Assembly (NCBI GenBank): GCA_040839025.1
Contig: JBFPJN010000007.1
Span: 62,001 to 126,000 of the forward strand
DNA length: 64,000 bases
Direction of reading: 5' to 3'
Source: Alphaproteobacteria bacterium LSUCC0719
GTDB taxonomy: Bacteria; Pseudomonadota; Alphaproteobacteria; Puniceispirillales; Puniceispirillaceae
Shown: positions 47,744 through 59,319 of the stretch, piece by piece
Layout of the letters: each line of letters starts with the position of its first letter
Position numbering within the stretch: position 1 is the first letter of the stretch
Program-made: the position numbers and the translations under genes
The notes under the pieces: generated by a model
The model's database searches: none
The model's input: the letters and a program-made list of their open reading frames with translations, nothing else
What the model was told of the DNA's origin: nothing

Positions 47744-48550
47744 TCAGGCGTCTGCCTCGGGTGGCACAGCCACCGTATTGAAGCCGCCATCGACGAAATG
47801 CACCTCGCCGGTGACTCCGGAGGACAGATCGGAGATCAGATAGAGTCCGGACCGGCCAACCTCGTTGATGTCGGGGTTGCGGCGCAGCGGGGCGCTGTCC
47901 TCGGCGTGGCGGTAGATATGCCGCGCGCCGGTGATTGCCGCGCCGGCCAGTGTTTTCATCGGGCCCGCCGACATGGCGTTCACCCGGATGTTCTGGCCAC
48001 CAAGATCGACGGCAAGATAGCGCACCGAACTTTCCAGCGCCGCCTTGGCTACGCCCATGACATTGTAATTCGGGGAAATCCGCTGCGCACCGATATAGCT
48101 GAGGGTCAGCAGCGAGCCGCCATCGGGCATCATATGGCGTGCCGCCTGCGCCACCTCGGTAAAGGAAAAGGCTGACACCATCATCGTATCGATGAAATTC
48201 CGGCGGCTGGTGTTGAAATAGGCACCCTTCAGTTCCGACTTGTCGGAAAAGGCAAGCGCGTGGACAACAAAATCAATGCTCGACCAGTGGCCGGACAGCC
48301 AGTCAAACGCACCGGCAACGGCACCTTCATTGGCCACGTCGCATTCGACCATCAGCTCTGACCCAACCGACTCGGCAAGCGGACGCAGCCTCTTGCCGAA
48401 CCCTTCCATCTGATAGGTAAAGGCAAGTTCCGCGCCGGCCTCGGCGGCGGCGGCGGCGATGCCCCAGGCACTTGAGCGTTCATTGGCGACGCCCATGATC
48501 AGCCCGCGCTTGCCGGCAAGAAGGCCCCCGGACACTCCAGACGTCCCCAT
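47744..48550 (-). CDS. fabI: Enoyl-[acyl-carrier-protein] reductase (NADH), FabI
   Basis: Last reduction step of fatty acid elongation. The 268-residue short-chain dehydrogenase has the FabI-type NAD motif GVANERSSAWGIA and the catalytic residues Y152, Y162 and K169 (SYIGAQRISPNYNVMGVAKA), at the same spacing as E. coli Y146, Y156 and K163. The ATG at 48550 lies one base after the fabB stop; upstream frame continuation overlaps fabB and is not real. This enzyme is the target of triclosan in other bacteria. Confidence 0.95.
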   Translation of the reverse strand: MGTSGVSGGLLAGKRGLIMGVANERSSAWGIAAAAAEAGAELAFTYQMEGFGKRLRPLAESVGSELMVECDVANEGAVAGAFDWLSGHWSSIDFVVHALAFSDKSELKGAYFNTSRRNFIDTMMVSAFSFTEVAQAARHMMPDGGSLLTLSYIGAQRISPNYNVMGVAKAALESSVRYLAVDLGGQNIRVNAMSAGPMKTLAGAAITGARHIYRHAEDSAPLRRNPDINEVGRSGLYLISDLSSGVTGEVHFVDGGFNTVAVPPEADA

Positions 48551-48551
48551 G

Positions 48552-49784
48552 TCAGACCTTCCGCAGCGCCAGCGTGGCGTTGGTGCCCCCAAAGCCGAAG
48601 GAGTTCGACAGGGCCAGCCTGATATCGACATCATCGACCCGTGATGTCGGCACCGGAATGTCGCCAATGGCCGGATCCGGGGTTTCGATATTCGCCGAAC
48701 CGGCAATGAACCCTTCTTTCATCATGATCATGGTGTAGATGGCTTCCTGTACCCCGGTGGCACCAAGCGAGTGACCTGTCAGCGACTTGGTCGATGTTAC
48801 CGTCGGCAGATAGCCGCGCGGGCCAAACACCTCGCGCACCGCGTCCAGTTCCTTGACATCGCCAACCGGTGTCGAGGTGCCGTGCGCGTTGATATAGTCG
48901 ACAGGCTCTTCGATCGGCTTGCCGTCAAAACCGTTCAGCGCCAGCTCCATACAGCGAACCGCACCCTCGCCGGACGGGGCAACCATGTCGTGCCCGTCGG
49001 AATTCGCCCCATAACCGGCAATTTCGGCATAGATCTTTGCCCCTCGGGCCAGCGCATGCTCCATATCCTCAACCACCACCATGCCGCCACCGCCGGCGAT
49101 GACAAATCCGTCACGGTCGGCGTCATAGGCGCGCGAGGCCCGTTCCGGCGTGTCGTTATATTTCGATGACATGGCGCCCATCGCGTCGAACAGCACGGAC
49201 AGGGTCCAGTGAAGCTCTTCACCACCACCGGCAAAGACGATGTCCTGGCTGCCATTGCGGATGGCGTCGACAGCCGACGAAATGCAATGAGCCGAGGTGG
49301 AACAGGCCGAGGTAATGGAAAAATTCACACCCTTGATCTTGAAGAAGGTGGCGATACAGGCCGACACTGTCGACGACATGCAGCGTGGCACCATATAGGG
49401 GCCAACCCGCTTTGGGCCCTTCTCGCGGGTAACGTCGAAAGCCTGCATCATGTTGGCTGTCGAGGGGCCGCCCGACCCGGCGATCAGTCCGGTACGCGGG
49501 TTCGATACCTGATCCTCGTCAAGGCCGGAATCGGCAATGGCCTGTTCCATCGCCAGCACCGCATAGGCCGCGCCATCCCCCATGAAGCGAAGCTGCTTGC
49601 GATCGATATGTTCGGCGATATCCATCTTGATGGTGCCATGCACCTGGCTGCGGAACCCAAGCTCGGTATATTCCGGCGCGTGGACAATGCCCGACCGGCC
49701 CTCGCGAAGGGACTCCGTGACCTCGGCAACATTGTTGCCGATCGACGATACGATACCAATTCCGGTGATGGCGACGCGACGCAT
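48552..49784 (-). CDS. fabB: 3-oxoacyl-[acyl-carrier-protein] synthase I
   Basis: Condensing enzyme needed for elongation of unsaturated fatty acids. The 410-residue product has the catalytic Cys161 ([11 protein letters not shown]) and both His in [11 protein letters not shown] and [10 protein letters not shown]. Its placement 2 bases after fabA and before fabI supports FabB rather than FabF. The three-gene order fabA-fabB-fabI is common in Alphaproteobacteria. Confidence 0.95.
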   Translation of the reverse strand: MRRVAITGIGIVSSIGNNVAEVTESLREGRSGIVHAPEYTELGFRSQVHGTIKMDIAEHIDRKQLRFMGDGAAYAVLAMEQAIADSGLDEDQVSNPRTGLIAGSGGPSTANMMQAFDVTREKGPKRVGPYMVPRCMSSTVSACIATFFKIKGVNFSITSACSTSAHCISSAVDAIRNGSQDIVFAGGGEELHWTLSVLFDAMGAMSSKYNDTPERASRAYDADRDGFVIAGGGGMVVVEDMEHALARGAKIYAEIAGYGANSDGHDMVAPSGEGAVRCMELALNGFDGKPIEEPVDYINAHGTSTPVGDVKELDAVREVFGPRGYLPTVTSTKSLTGHSLGATGVQEAIYTMIMMKEGFIAGSANIETPDPAIGDIPVPTSRVDDVDIRLALSNSFGFGGTNATLALRKV

Positions 49785-49786
49785 GA

Positions 49787-50305
49787 TCAGGCCTCCTCTG
49801 GCTTGAACAGGCCGACGCGGATATCGTTGGCCTCGAACACGGTTTCACCGTCACAAATGACGCGGCCATCGGCAATCCCCATCACCAGCCGGCGCATGAT
49901 CACCCGTTTCATGTCGATCTCGTAGCGGACAAGCTTGTTTGTCGGCAGGATCTGGCCGGTGAATTTCACCTCGCCGACCGACAGGGCGCGCCCCCGTCCC
50001 TCGCCGCCGGCCCAGCCGAGAAAGAAGCCGACAAGCTGCCATAACGCATCCATGCCAAGACATCCCGGCATCACCGGATCGCCCTCAAAATGGCAGGGAA
50101 AGAACCACAGGTCGGGATGCAGGTCGAATTCCGAGACGATCTGCCCCTTGCCATGCGCGCCGCCGGTATCATTGATATCGGTGATCCTGTCGCACATCAG
50201 CATCGGCGGCATCGGAAGCTGCGGATTGCCGGGTCCGAATAGCTCACCCTTCGCGCAGGCGATAAGGTCGTCGTAACTAAAGGCATTTTGCTGCAGTGGC
50301 GGCAT
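49787..50305 (-). CDS. fabA: 3-hydroxydecanoyl-[acyl-carrier-protein] dehydratase/isomerase
   Basis: Introduces the cis double bond of unsaturated fatty acids. The product is 172 residues, exactly the E. coli FabA length. The active site His72 and Asp86 are in [20 protein letters not shown]. The start [14 protein letters not shown] was chosen by family length; the open frame continues far upstream but across the divergent irr gene. The 201-base divergent region must hold the fab operon promoter, which I could not define. Confidence 0.96.
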   Translation of the reverse strand: MPPLQQNAFSYDDLIACAKGELFGPGNPQLPMPPMLMCDRITDINDTGGAHGKGQIVSEFDLHPDLWFFPCHFEGDPVMPGCLGMDALWQLVGFFLGWAGGEGRGRALSVGEVKFTGQILPTNKLVRYEIDMKRVIMRRLVMGIADGRVICDGETVFEANDIRVGLFKPEEA

Positions 50306-50468
50306 GTGGTCTGTCCCCAGATCAGAAGTGAAACCGAACGCTGTGAGGCCGTCTGCCGAGAGGCATGTGGCGGGAAATTCAAGATTGCCGACGGTCACCC
50401 ATCCTTCATGACCCTGCTGTCGACCGGGTCTCAAAAAAGCACGAAACCGCCCCCAAGGCCAAGGATTA

Positions 50469-50497
50469 TTGACAAGGGATGACCAAGCAAGCATCTT
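50469..50497 (+). promoter_or_regulatory. Possible irr promoter
   Basis: A perfect -35, TTGACA (50469-50474), is followed after 17 bases by CATCTT, a weak -10. If used, transcription would begin about 50504, so the message would be nearly leaderless, in agreement with the absence of a ribosome binding site before the irr ATG at 50507. Confidence 0.35.
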
Positions 50498-50506
50498 TCT
50501 TGCACG

Positions 50507-50950
50507 ATGGTTGATGCGATTGGGAATGATAGTCATCTTGGTGCCGAAACGGCTCTGGCACAGCGTCTTCGCGATGCCGGGCTGCGGCCAACGCGGCAGC
50601 GATTGCTGATTGCCGAACTGCTGCTTGATGGCAGGCACCGGCATGTATCGGCTGAAAGCCTGTCCCGCGAAATCCGCGATACCGGAACGCATATGGCGGG
50701 CGGCACGATCTACAACACGCTGAACCAGTTCACCGAGGCAGGGCTGCTGCGGCGTGTCACCATACATAATGAGCATAGTGTCTTTGACACCAATACCCAG
50801 CATCACCATCATTTCTACGATGCCGCGCGCGACCGGCTGATCGACATTCCTGCCGATGCGGTGACGCTGGCGTCACTTCCCGGCGCGCCGGAGGGTCATG
50901 ATATCCGGTCGGTCGATGTGCTGATCCATATCGCGTCGCGGGACGGCTGA
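50507..50950 (+). CDS. irr: Fur family iron response regulator Irr
   Basis: Transcriptional regulator of iron and heme genes in Alphaproteobacteria. The 147-residue product has the Fur winged helix ([34 protein letters not shown]) and the Irr-type histidine cluster [17 protein letters not shown] in place of the usual zinc cysteines, which are absent. The N-terminal heme regulatory motif of Bradyrhizobium Irr (Cys-Pro) is not present. Neighbourhood with fabA-fabB-fabI agrees with Irr in relatives, and katG lies downstream. Confidence 0.9.
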   Translation: MVDAIGNDSHLGAETALAQRLRDAGLRPTRQRLLIAELLLDGRHRHVSAESLSREIRDTGTHMAGGTIYNTLNQFTEAGLLRRVTIHNEHSVFDTNTQHHHHFYDAARDRLIDIPADAVTLASLPGAPEGHDIRSVDVLIHIASRDG

Positions 50951-50971
50951 TCACCTGCCGATTATCTGCCG

Positions 50972-50987
50972 ACCACCTGCTGGTGGT
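50972..50987. terminator. Small hairpin after irr
   Basis: ACCACC (50972-50977) and GGTGGT (50982-50987) pair around TGCT, 21 bases after the irr stop. No T-run follows; it is a weak terminator candidate at most. Confidence 0.35.
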
Positions 50988-51019
50988 TCATGCCGGATGC
51001 CGACTGTGACAAAAATAGA

Positions 51020-53346
<2,327 letters not shown>

Positions 53347-53373
53347 CGGCGATTCTCACCGGCAGATCTTCTG

Positions 53374-53406
53374 AACGGCGCCGTGAGCCAATCGCGGCGC
53401 CGTTTC
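53374..53406 (+). terminator. Terminator after katG
   Basis: AACGGCGCCG (53374-53383) and CGGCGCCGTT (53395-53404) form a perfect 10-bp stem with an 11-base loop, followed by a short T-run (TTTCT). It also lies 26 bases beyond the stop of the convergent SH3 gene. Confidence 0.75.
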
Positions 53407-53432
53407 TACATCCGCGTCCTGTTTGACCGGTT

Positions 53433-54011
53433 CTATTTCAGAACCTCACCGTCAATCAGACCCCACAGCGAAGTGCGGGATACCCAGCCACGCACATCAT
53501 CAGCCGCAACCTTGCACCATTGTGTCGGGCAGGATTGCAATTCCAGAATCGCGTTGCGTTCAGCGACTGCAACCAGAGCGGACCCGTCATCAGCCTCGTC
53601 ATAGATTTTGGCTGAACTTGCTGTCACAAGCGCCAGCCGTCTCAGGGACACCACGGAATGATGCATCCAGCCTGTTGTGCCATCATGGTCGACGACTTTG
53701 CGCCACACCCCGAATTCGGCCTCAACCCGCAGCGGCAGGCCTGATTTCCGGTAATGCCACAGAATGGGATATTCGGTTCCCGGACCGGCGCGCATGTTCA
53801 CATTGTCTGATTTCAGCGTGATAAACCGTGGCACCGGCAGGCCGCTGCCACGCACGGTCAGGCGTATTTCCTGCGAATCATCGGCAGCCTGTGCCGGGTG
53901 AATGCCGGCAGGACCAGCCACTAGCATCATCATCGCCAATGCTGCCCCCAGGCAAAGCCATGCAAGAAGCGGCAAAAGGACTGGTGTGACATGTCGAAAA
54001 GATTTTTTCAT
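53433..54011 (-). CDS. Secreted SH3-domain protein
   Basis: A 192-residue exported protein of unknown function. The ATG at 54011 gives MKKSFRHVTPVLLPLLAW, a signal peptide with likely cleavage after HPAQA at about residue 42. Two bacterial SH3 (SH3b) units follow: the first with NVNMRAGPGTEYPILWHY, and the second ending WVSRTSLWG. SH3b domains usually bind peptidoglycan or proteins in the envelope. Longer upstream starts would overlap the divergent dehydrogenase gene and lack a signal peptide. Its pairing with a hydroxyacid dehydrogenase recurs in Alphaproteobacteria (from memory). Confidence 0.85.
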   Translation of the reverse strand: MKKSFRHVTPVLLPLLAWLCLGAALAMMMLVAGPAGIHPAQAADDSQEIRLTVRGSGLPVPRFITLKSDNVNMRAGPGTEYPILWHYRKSGLPLRVEAEFGVWRKVVDHDGTTGWMHHSVVSLRRLALVTASSAKIYDEADDGSALVAVAERNAILELQSCPTQWCKVAADDVRGWVSRTSLWGLIDGEVLK

Positions 54012-54156
54012 CGGTCCCGTGTTCTGATAAGGTCGTGCAGATTCTAATTGCATGGTCATGCGTCCCGTCATTCGGGACATATAGTATGACGTTTTTCCGG
54101 ACCACGCCATAGATCCGGACCACGCCGGTGGCGTGTGGCTGAAGAGAGTGGAAGGA

Positions 54157-55143
54157 ATGACCCAGAAGAAGCCCGTCGTCTTTCTGACCCGAAAGCTGCC
54201 TGACTCGACCGAGACCCGGATGCGCGAGCTGTTCGACGCACGGCTGAATGACAGTGACACGCCATTGTCAGCCGACAAGCTGCGCGCCATCGTCAAGGAG
54301 GCGGACGTCCTGGTGCCGACAGTCACCGACCGGATTGACGCCGAGCTGATCAATGCGGCCGGCGACCAGCTGAAGCTTATTGCCTCTTTCGGGACCGGTG
54401 TTGATCATATTGACCTTGCCGCGGCGCGGGCGCGCGGCATTACCGTGACGAACACGCCGGGCGTATTGACCGAGGATACCGCCGATGTGGCGCTGGCACT
54501 GATGCTGGCCGTGCCGCGGCGCATTGCCGAAGGTGACAAGCGGGCCCGCTCCGGCGACTGGACCGGCTGGTCGCCGACCGGCATGCTGGGTCACCGGATC
54601 AACGGCAAACGGCTTGGCATTATCGGCATGGGACGGATCGGGTCCGCCGTGGCGCGCCGCGCGCGCGGGTTCGGGCTGAGCATCCATTACCACAACCGCA
54701 AGCCTGTCCACCCCGAAACCGAGGCCGAGCTGGAGGCGACCTACTGGGATTCGCTGGATCAGATGCTGAGCCGGGTTGATATCGTATCTGTAAATTGTCC
54801 GCATACCCCTGCCACAAACGGTTTGCTGAACCGCGAGCGGCTGAACCTGATGCAGCCCTCTGCCTATCTTGTCAACACCTCACGCGGTGAGGTGGTGGAT
54901 GAAGAGGCGCTTGCCGACCTTCTGGCCAGCCGCCACATCGCCGGTGCTGGCCTCGATGTCTATATGGATGAGCCGAACATCACGCCGGCGCTTCTCGAGC
55001 TGCCGAATGTTGTGCTGCTGCCGCATATCGGGTCGGCCACCATCGAAGGTCGTCTTGAAATGGGCGACAAGGTGATCATCAATATCCAGACATTCTGGGA
55101 TGGCCATGCGCCGCGCGACCGCGTGATCGAGTCAATGCTCTAG
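54157..55143 (+). CDS. D-isomer-specific 2-hydroxyacid dehydrogenase (glyoxylate/hydroxypyruvate reductase type)
   Basis: NAD(P)H-dependent reductase of 2-oxo acids, probably glyoxylate or hydroxypyruvate. The 328-residue product has the nucleotide motif GIIGMGRIGSAVARRA (about 150), the catalytic Arg in NTSRGEVVDEEAL, Glu in YMDEPN, and His in LLPHIGSAT. The ATG at 54157 directly follows AGAGTGGAAGGA. It overlaps the convergent moeB by 4 bases. The exact substrate cannot be told from sequence. Confidence 0.9.
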   Translation: MTQKKPVVFLTRKLPDSTETRMRELFDARLNDSDTPLSADKLRAIVKEADVLVPTVTDRIDAELINAAGDQLKLIASFGTGVDHIDLAAARARGITVTNTPGVLTEDTADVALALMLAVPRRIAEGDKRARSGDWTGWSPTGMLGHRINGKRLGIIGMGRIGSAVARRARGFGLSIHYHNRKPVHPETEAELEATYWDSLDQMLSRVDIVSVNCPHTPATNGLLNRERLNLMQPSAYLVNTSRGEVVDEEALADLLASRHIAGAGLDVYMDEPNITPALLELPNVVLLPHIGSATIEGRLEMGDKVIINIQTFWDGHAPRDRVIESML

Positions 55144-55892
55144 CTGCCGCAGGTGCTGCAATCGCTGCGCCGCGCCGTGCTGATTTCCATGAACCCGCCG
55201 CCGCGCGCGTCAAACAGCAACAGACGGCCTGTCTGCGCGCCGCCGATCTGCAGGATCACATTCACCGCCGTCAGCGCCTGCAGCGTGCCGATCACCCCGG
55301 TGACAGGGCCAAGAATGCCGGCCTCGGAACATCCTGGTGCCTGTTTGGCATCCGGCATGGCGGGAAACACACATCTGAAGCAGGGTGAGTCGGGCGTGCC
55401 GCTGTGAAACAGCGCCAGCTGCCCCTCGCTTCGCACGGCGCCACCAAAGACAAGCGGCGTTCCGGTGCGGTAGGCCGCGTCGCCAAGAAGATAGCGTGTC
55501 TCGACATTGTCCGAACAGTCAATGACAAGGTCATGCGCCGATAACAATGATTCCACATTGGAGGCATCCAGACGTTCACGCCGCGGGGTGATGTCAATCG
55601 CCGGGTTCAGCGCTGCGGCAGCGGCGGCTGCCTGTTCAACCTTGGATGTGCCGATGCTGGCGGTTGTGTGCAGGATCTGTCGGTTCAGGTTGGTGAGTTC
55701 GACGGTTTCATCATCAAGAATGGTGATATGCCCGACACCCGCCGCCGCAAGATAGAACACCACCGGTGAGCCGAGGCCGCCGGCGCCAATCACCAGCATT
55801 CGTGACGCCAACAGCCGTTCCTGCCCCTCCTCGCCGACATCGGGCATGATGACCTGACGGGCGTAGCGTTCAAGATCTGCATCATTCAGCAT
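55140..55892 (-). CDS. moeB: HesA/MoeB/ThiF family adenylyltransferase
   Basis: Activates the C-terminus of a sulfur-carrier protein (MoaD or ThiS) by adenylation. The 250-residue product has the ATP motif GAGGLGSPVVFYLA, the DDETVELTNLNRQ segment and a zinc site formed by CFRC and the C-terminal CSTC. No rhodanese domain follows, so it is the short form; MoeB or ThiF roles are both possible. The ATG at 55892 lies 4 bases after the dut stop. A longer in-frame start would overlap dut. Confidence 0.88.
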   Translation of the reverse strand: MLNDADLERYARQVIMPDVGEEGQERLLASRMLVIGAGGLGSPVVFYLAAAGVGHITILDDETVELTNLNRQILHTTASIGTSKVEQAAAAAAALNPAIDITPRRERLDASNVESLLSAHDLVIDCSDNVETRYLLGDAAYRTGTPLVFGGAVRSEGQLALFHSGTPDSPCFRCVFPAMPDAKQAPGCSEAGILGPVTGVIGTLQALTAVNVILQIGGAQTGRLLLFDARGGGFMEISTARRSDCSTCGS

Positions 55893-55896
55893 GGGT

Positions 55897-56343
55897 TCAT
55901 ATTCCTGTTGATCCAAAGCCGCCGTCACCGCGCTCGGTGTCATCAAGCGATTCGACAATATCGACGGATGCCTGAATGACCGGTGCCAGCACCAGCTGTG
56001 CGACCCGCATGCCCCGGGTGATGGTGAAGGCCTCGTCGCCCAGATTGATCAGAAGCACCATCAGCTCGCCGCGATAGTCACTGTCGATGGTCCCCGGTGC
56101 GTTGGCAACTGTGACCCCGTGCCGCAAGGCCAGGCCGGACCTTGGCCGGACCTGGATCTCGTGGCCTGACGGCACCGCCATGGCAAGCCCGGTTGGCACG
56201 GCACATCTTTGACCGGGCGCGATCACGATGTCAGACTCAATGGCCGCTGCGATATCCATTCCGGCGGCTCCCGGGCTTTCATAGGTCGGAAGCCGAAGAT
56301 CGCCAAAATGCGGCAGGGTACTGATTGCGATGGTGAGGCTCAT
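55897..56343 (-). CDS. dut: Deoxyuridine 5'-triphosphate nucleotidohydrolase
   Basis: Hydrolyses dUTP to dUMP and keeps uracil out of DNA. The 148-residue trimeric-type dUTPase shows motif 1 (AAGMDIAA), motif 2 ([12 protein letters not shown]), motif 3 ([10 protein letters not shown]), motif 4 (RVAQLVL) and motif 5 ([10 protein letters not shown]). Its start overlaps the coaBC stop by 4 bases. The coaBC-dut pairing is widespread in bacteria. Confidence 0.97.
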   Translation of the reverse strand: MSLTIAISTLPHFGDLRLPTYESPGAAGMDIAAAIESDIVIAPGQRCAVPTGLAMAVPSGHEIQVRPRSGLALRHGVTVANAPGTIDSDYRGELMVLLINLGDEAFTITRGMRVAQLVLAPVIQASVDIVESLDDTERGDGGFGSTGI

Positions 56344-57776
56344 GCGAAATGCGCCTCGATCCGTGTGACCAGCCTGTCGGCAAGCGCCGTCTTTGACATA
56401 TCGTTCCAGTCCTCGGCATCGTTGCCCGTGAACAGGGTGGCGCTGTTCCTGTCACTGCCGAAGACGGATTCGCCATCAGCTGCCGTGACCGCATTGGCGA
56501 CAATCCAGTCGCATCCCTTTCGTGCCAGTTTTGCCATGGCGTTCATGTGCAGATCCTCGGCCTCGGCGGCAAAGCCGACGACCAGCCGTGGTCGGCTGGC
56601 GTGATTTGACAGATGGTGCAGAATGTCGGGATTTTCGGCAAGCGTCAGCACGGGCGGCCTGTCACCGGTTTTTTTCATCTTGCCCGCATGCGCGTCGGTG
56701 ATATGCCAGTCGGCGACGGCGGCTGCGCAGACAGCAAGATCGGCTGGAAGCGCATTCTCACAGGCGGCCAGCATGTCGCGCGCCGTTTCGACAGATACAA
56801 GGTCGACATTCTGCGGTGCCGGTATGGTGACTGGTCCGCTGACAAGCGTGACCCGTGCCCCGCGACCGGCCAGTGCGGCGGCAATGGCGTGTCCCTGCTT
56901 CCCGGATGACCTGTTGGCAATAAAGCGGACCGCATCAATCGGCTCGACAGTCGGCCCCGAGGTCACAATGGCGTGACGCCCGGCAAGTGGACCGCCATTT
57001 GCCGGGACTGGTTTTGACTCGAGAATCCGGCAGGCGGCGCTGACGATCTCGGCTGGCTCACTCAGCCGTCCGGTGCCCTCTTCACCACAGGCCATGTCCC
57101 CGGCAGCCGGGCCGACAAACTGCACATCGCGGGCGCGAAGCCGCGCCAGATTATCCTGCGTCGCCGGATTGGCCCACATTGCCGGGTTCATGGCCGGGGC
57201 CATCAGGACCGGCGCATCGGTCGCCAGCAGGATGGTTGTGGCCAGATCATCGGCCAGACCGTTCGCGGCCCGCGCCATCAGGTTGGCTGTCGCCGGCGCG
57301 ACCAGTACGAGATCGGCCTCGCGGCCCAGCCGGATATGGCCCATCTCCGCCTCGTCGGTCAGCGAAAACAGATCGGTGAAGGTTTTTCGCGCGGTCAGCG
57401 CGGACAGGCTGAGAGGGGTGATGAAATGCTGCGCGCCAGAGGTCATGACACCGGTGACCGCTATATCGTGATCCTGAAGCCGTCGGGCCACTTCGAGCGC
57501 CTTGTAGGCGGCGATACCGCCACCAACGATCAGCAGCACACGACGCCCGATATCCGCGGCCTGAAGGTCTTCACCGGTGGACAGCGCCAGGCTTCCCGGA
57601 TCGATCTGGTATCCCCGCGCCCGCAAGGCCTCGCAGACCGGCGCATGGGCCCGCTGTGGCAGCGTGCCTCTGGCAAGATAGTTGCTGACCGCGCTGGGAC
57701 CGACCCCGAGAAGATCCTGTAGCGCCTGACGCCCGCCAAGCGCGGTGATTATGGCTGGCAGATCACAGTTTTTCAT
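56340..57776 (-). CDS. coaBC: HTH-fused phosphopantothenoylcysteine decarboxylase/phosphopantothenate-cysteine ligase
   Basis: Two consecutive steps of coenzyme A synthesis. The 478-residue product is about 70 longer than E. coli CoaBC. Residues 1-60 look like a YdaS/Cro-type helix-turn-helix: [20 protein letters not shown] then NYLARGTLP. CoaC starts near residue 77 ([18 protein letters not shown]), with the FMN site, APAMNPAMW and the active Cys in [12 protein letters not shown]. CoaB starts near 268 ([20 protein letters not shown]). No in-frame ATG lies between the two; the only internal candidate is a GTG inside the first beta strand. I infer a real fusion. Function of the extra domain, possibly autoregulation, is unproven. 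Confidence 0.93.
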   Translation of the reverse strand: MKNCDLPAIITALGGRQALQDLLGVGPSAVSNYLARGTLPQRAHAPVCEALRARGYQIDPGSLALSTGEDLQAADIGRRVLLIVGGGIAAYKALEVARRLQDHDIAVTGVMTSGAQHFITPLSLSALTARKTFTDLFSLTDEAEMGHIRLGREADLVLVAPATANLMARAANGLADDLATTILLATDAPVLMAPAMNPAMWANPATQDNLARLRARDVQFVGPAAGDMACGEEGTGRLSEPAEIVSAACRILESKPVPANGGPLAGRHAIVTSGPTVEPIDAVRFIANRSSGKQGHAIAAALAGRGARVTLVSGPVTIPAPQNVDLVSVETARDMLAACENALPADLAVCAAAVADWHITDAHAGKMKKTGDRPPVLTLAENPDILHHLSNHASRPRLVVGFAAEAEDLHMNAMAKLARKGCDWIVANAVTAADGESVFGSDRNSATLFTGNDAEDWNDMSKTALADRLVTRIEAHFA

Positions 57777-57790
57777 AAATGGTCTCGAAT

Positions 57791-57820
57791 TGTGAATTTA
57801 TTTGAATTTATGTGAATATT
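57791..57820. promoter_or_regulatory. Three phased 10-bp repeats upstream of coaBC
   Basis: TGTGAATTTA (57791-57800), TTTGAATTTA (57801-57810) and TGTGAATATT (57811-57820) run head to tail, ending 15 bases before the coaBC start (on the minus strand). The 10-base period puts each on the same face of the helix. The array is AT-rich in a GC-rich setting and covers the ubiB stop codon. It is a good operator candidate for the helix-turn-helix domain of CoaBC, but this is inference. Confidence 0.6.
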
Positions 57821-59319
57821 GCGACAAAGGCAATGGCAAGCGCCAGCAGGGCTGTCACAAAAGGCCACGAGTTTTTGCTGGCCACCGGTGCCGGTTCCCG
57901 GTGTGCCTCAAGTGCGCTCAGAATGCGCGGCAACCGCGCCATCAGCATCATCGCATCCTCAAGCAGGCTTTCGGCCCGCTTGGCAAAGCTTGCCTGATCC
58001 TGCATCCACTGGCCTGCGAGCGGACGTGCCAGCATCCACATATTGGCCTCCGGGTTCAGCTGACGCGCCACACCTTCGGCCATCATCATGGTTTTCTGAA
58101 GCAGATTGAATTGCGGCTGGACGTCAATGGCAAACCTGTTTGACAGCTGGAAGATCTGCCCCAGAACGGTGCCAAGCGACACATCACCGAGCGGCTTGCC
58201 CATCACCGGTTCTGCAACGGCGCGGATGGATTGCGCAAAGGATGCCAGCGGGACGGTTTCGTCGAGCATCCCGGCATCGGCGTGAAGGCGTGCCACCGCG
58301 TCATAGTCACGGTCGATCATCGCCGTCAAAAGCCGCGCCAGAAACAGCCTGTCGGCAAAATCGAGATGCCCCATGATCCCGAAATCTATCGGCACCAGCG
58401 TGCCATCGGGGGCAATGAAGATATTGCCGGGATGCATGTCGGCATGAAAATATCCGTCGCGGAACACCTGATTGAAGAAACAGCGTGCGGCAATTTCGGT
58501 AATGCGTTCGATGTCATGCCCGGCGACGGCCAGAGCGTCGACATCGTCGATCCGGATTCCCTCGATCCATTCGATCACCAGCATTGCCGCTGTCGTATGT
58601 TCAAGGTCAACCCAGGGCACATGGATCCCGTCATCACCGGCCATGTTCTCGGCAAGCTTGCCGGCCCCCGCCGCTTCCAGCCGAAGATCAAGCTCGAAGT
58701 CGGAAATCTGGGTGAACTGGTCGACAGCCGTGACAAGTTTCAGGCGCTGCATGTTCGGCGCCAGCCATTCCAGAATCCGTGCCAGCGAATAGAACAGCGT
58801 GGTATCAGACTGCATGCGCCGCCTGATCCCCGGCCGCAACAGCTTTACCGCCACCTGTCGCCCGTCGAGAAGCTCGGCATAATGGACCTGGGCAATCGAA
58901 GCTGCGGCGACGGGCACATCATCAAATCGCCGGAATATGTCATCGATCGGGCAGCCGGCCTCGCTCGCGACCTGACGGCGCGCCAGATCCGGTGCGAAGG
59001 CGGGAAGGCGGTCCTGGAGAAGGCTCAGGGAATGTGCCATCTGCGGCCCGATCAGATCGGCCCTTGTCGACAGCGCCTGGCCGAATTTGATGAAACCGGG
59101 ACCAAGCCGGATCAACGCTTCGGCAAGTGCGCTGCCAGCGTCATGGCGCGCCCCGCGCGAGCGGATCAGGCTGTCAACAAGCGAACAGAAGCGCCGCATC
59201 CACGCCGGAAGAAGCGTTACCTGCGCCATGTGGCCAAGTGTGCCTGCCCGGCCAAGGTGCCAGGCAATCAGCGGTAGCCGAAGCATTGCCAGAATGATCT
59301 GCCAGCTGGAGGCGCGCAT
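57808..59319 (-). CDS. ubiB: Ubiquinone biosynthesis protein UbiB (ABC1 kinase-like)
   Basis: Atypical kinase-like ATPase needed for ubiquinone synthesis, at the inner membrane. The 503-residue product has the family motifs KFGQALSTRADL (KxGQ) and AAASIAQVH, the HADMHPGN catalytic loop and PIDFG, and a C-terminal hydrophobic anchor (VTALLALAIAFVAIFT). The ATG at 59319 shares a base with the ubiE stop (TGATG); an ATG at 59334 is an alternative with a 16-base overlap. Confidence 0.94.
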   Translation of the reverse strand: MRASSWQIILAMLRLPLIAWHLGRAGTLGHMAQVTLLPAWMRRFCSLVDSLIRSRGARHDAGSALAEALIRLGPGFIKFGQALSTRADLIGPQMAHSLSLLQDRLPAFAPDLARRQVASEAGCPIDDIFRRFDDVPVAAASIAQVHYAELLDGRQVAVKLLRPGIRRRMQSDTTLFYSLARILEWLAPNMQRLKLVTAVDQFTQISDFELDLRLEAAGAGKLAENMAGDDGIHVPWVDLEHTTAAMLVIEWIEGIRIDDVDALAVAGHDIERITEIAARCFFNQVFRDGYFHADMHPGNIFIAPDGTLVPIDFGIMGHLDFADRLFLARLLTAMIDRDYDAVARLHADAGMLDETVPLASFAQSIRAVAEPVMGKPLGDVSLGTVLGQIFQLSNRFAIDVQPQFNLLQKTMMMAEGVARQLNPEANMWMLARPLAGQWMQDQASFAKRAESLLEDAMMLMARLPRILSALEAHREPAPVASKNSWPFVTALLALAIAFVAIFT

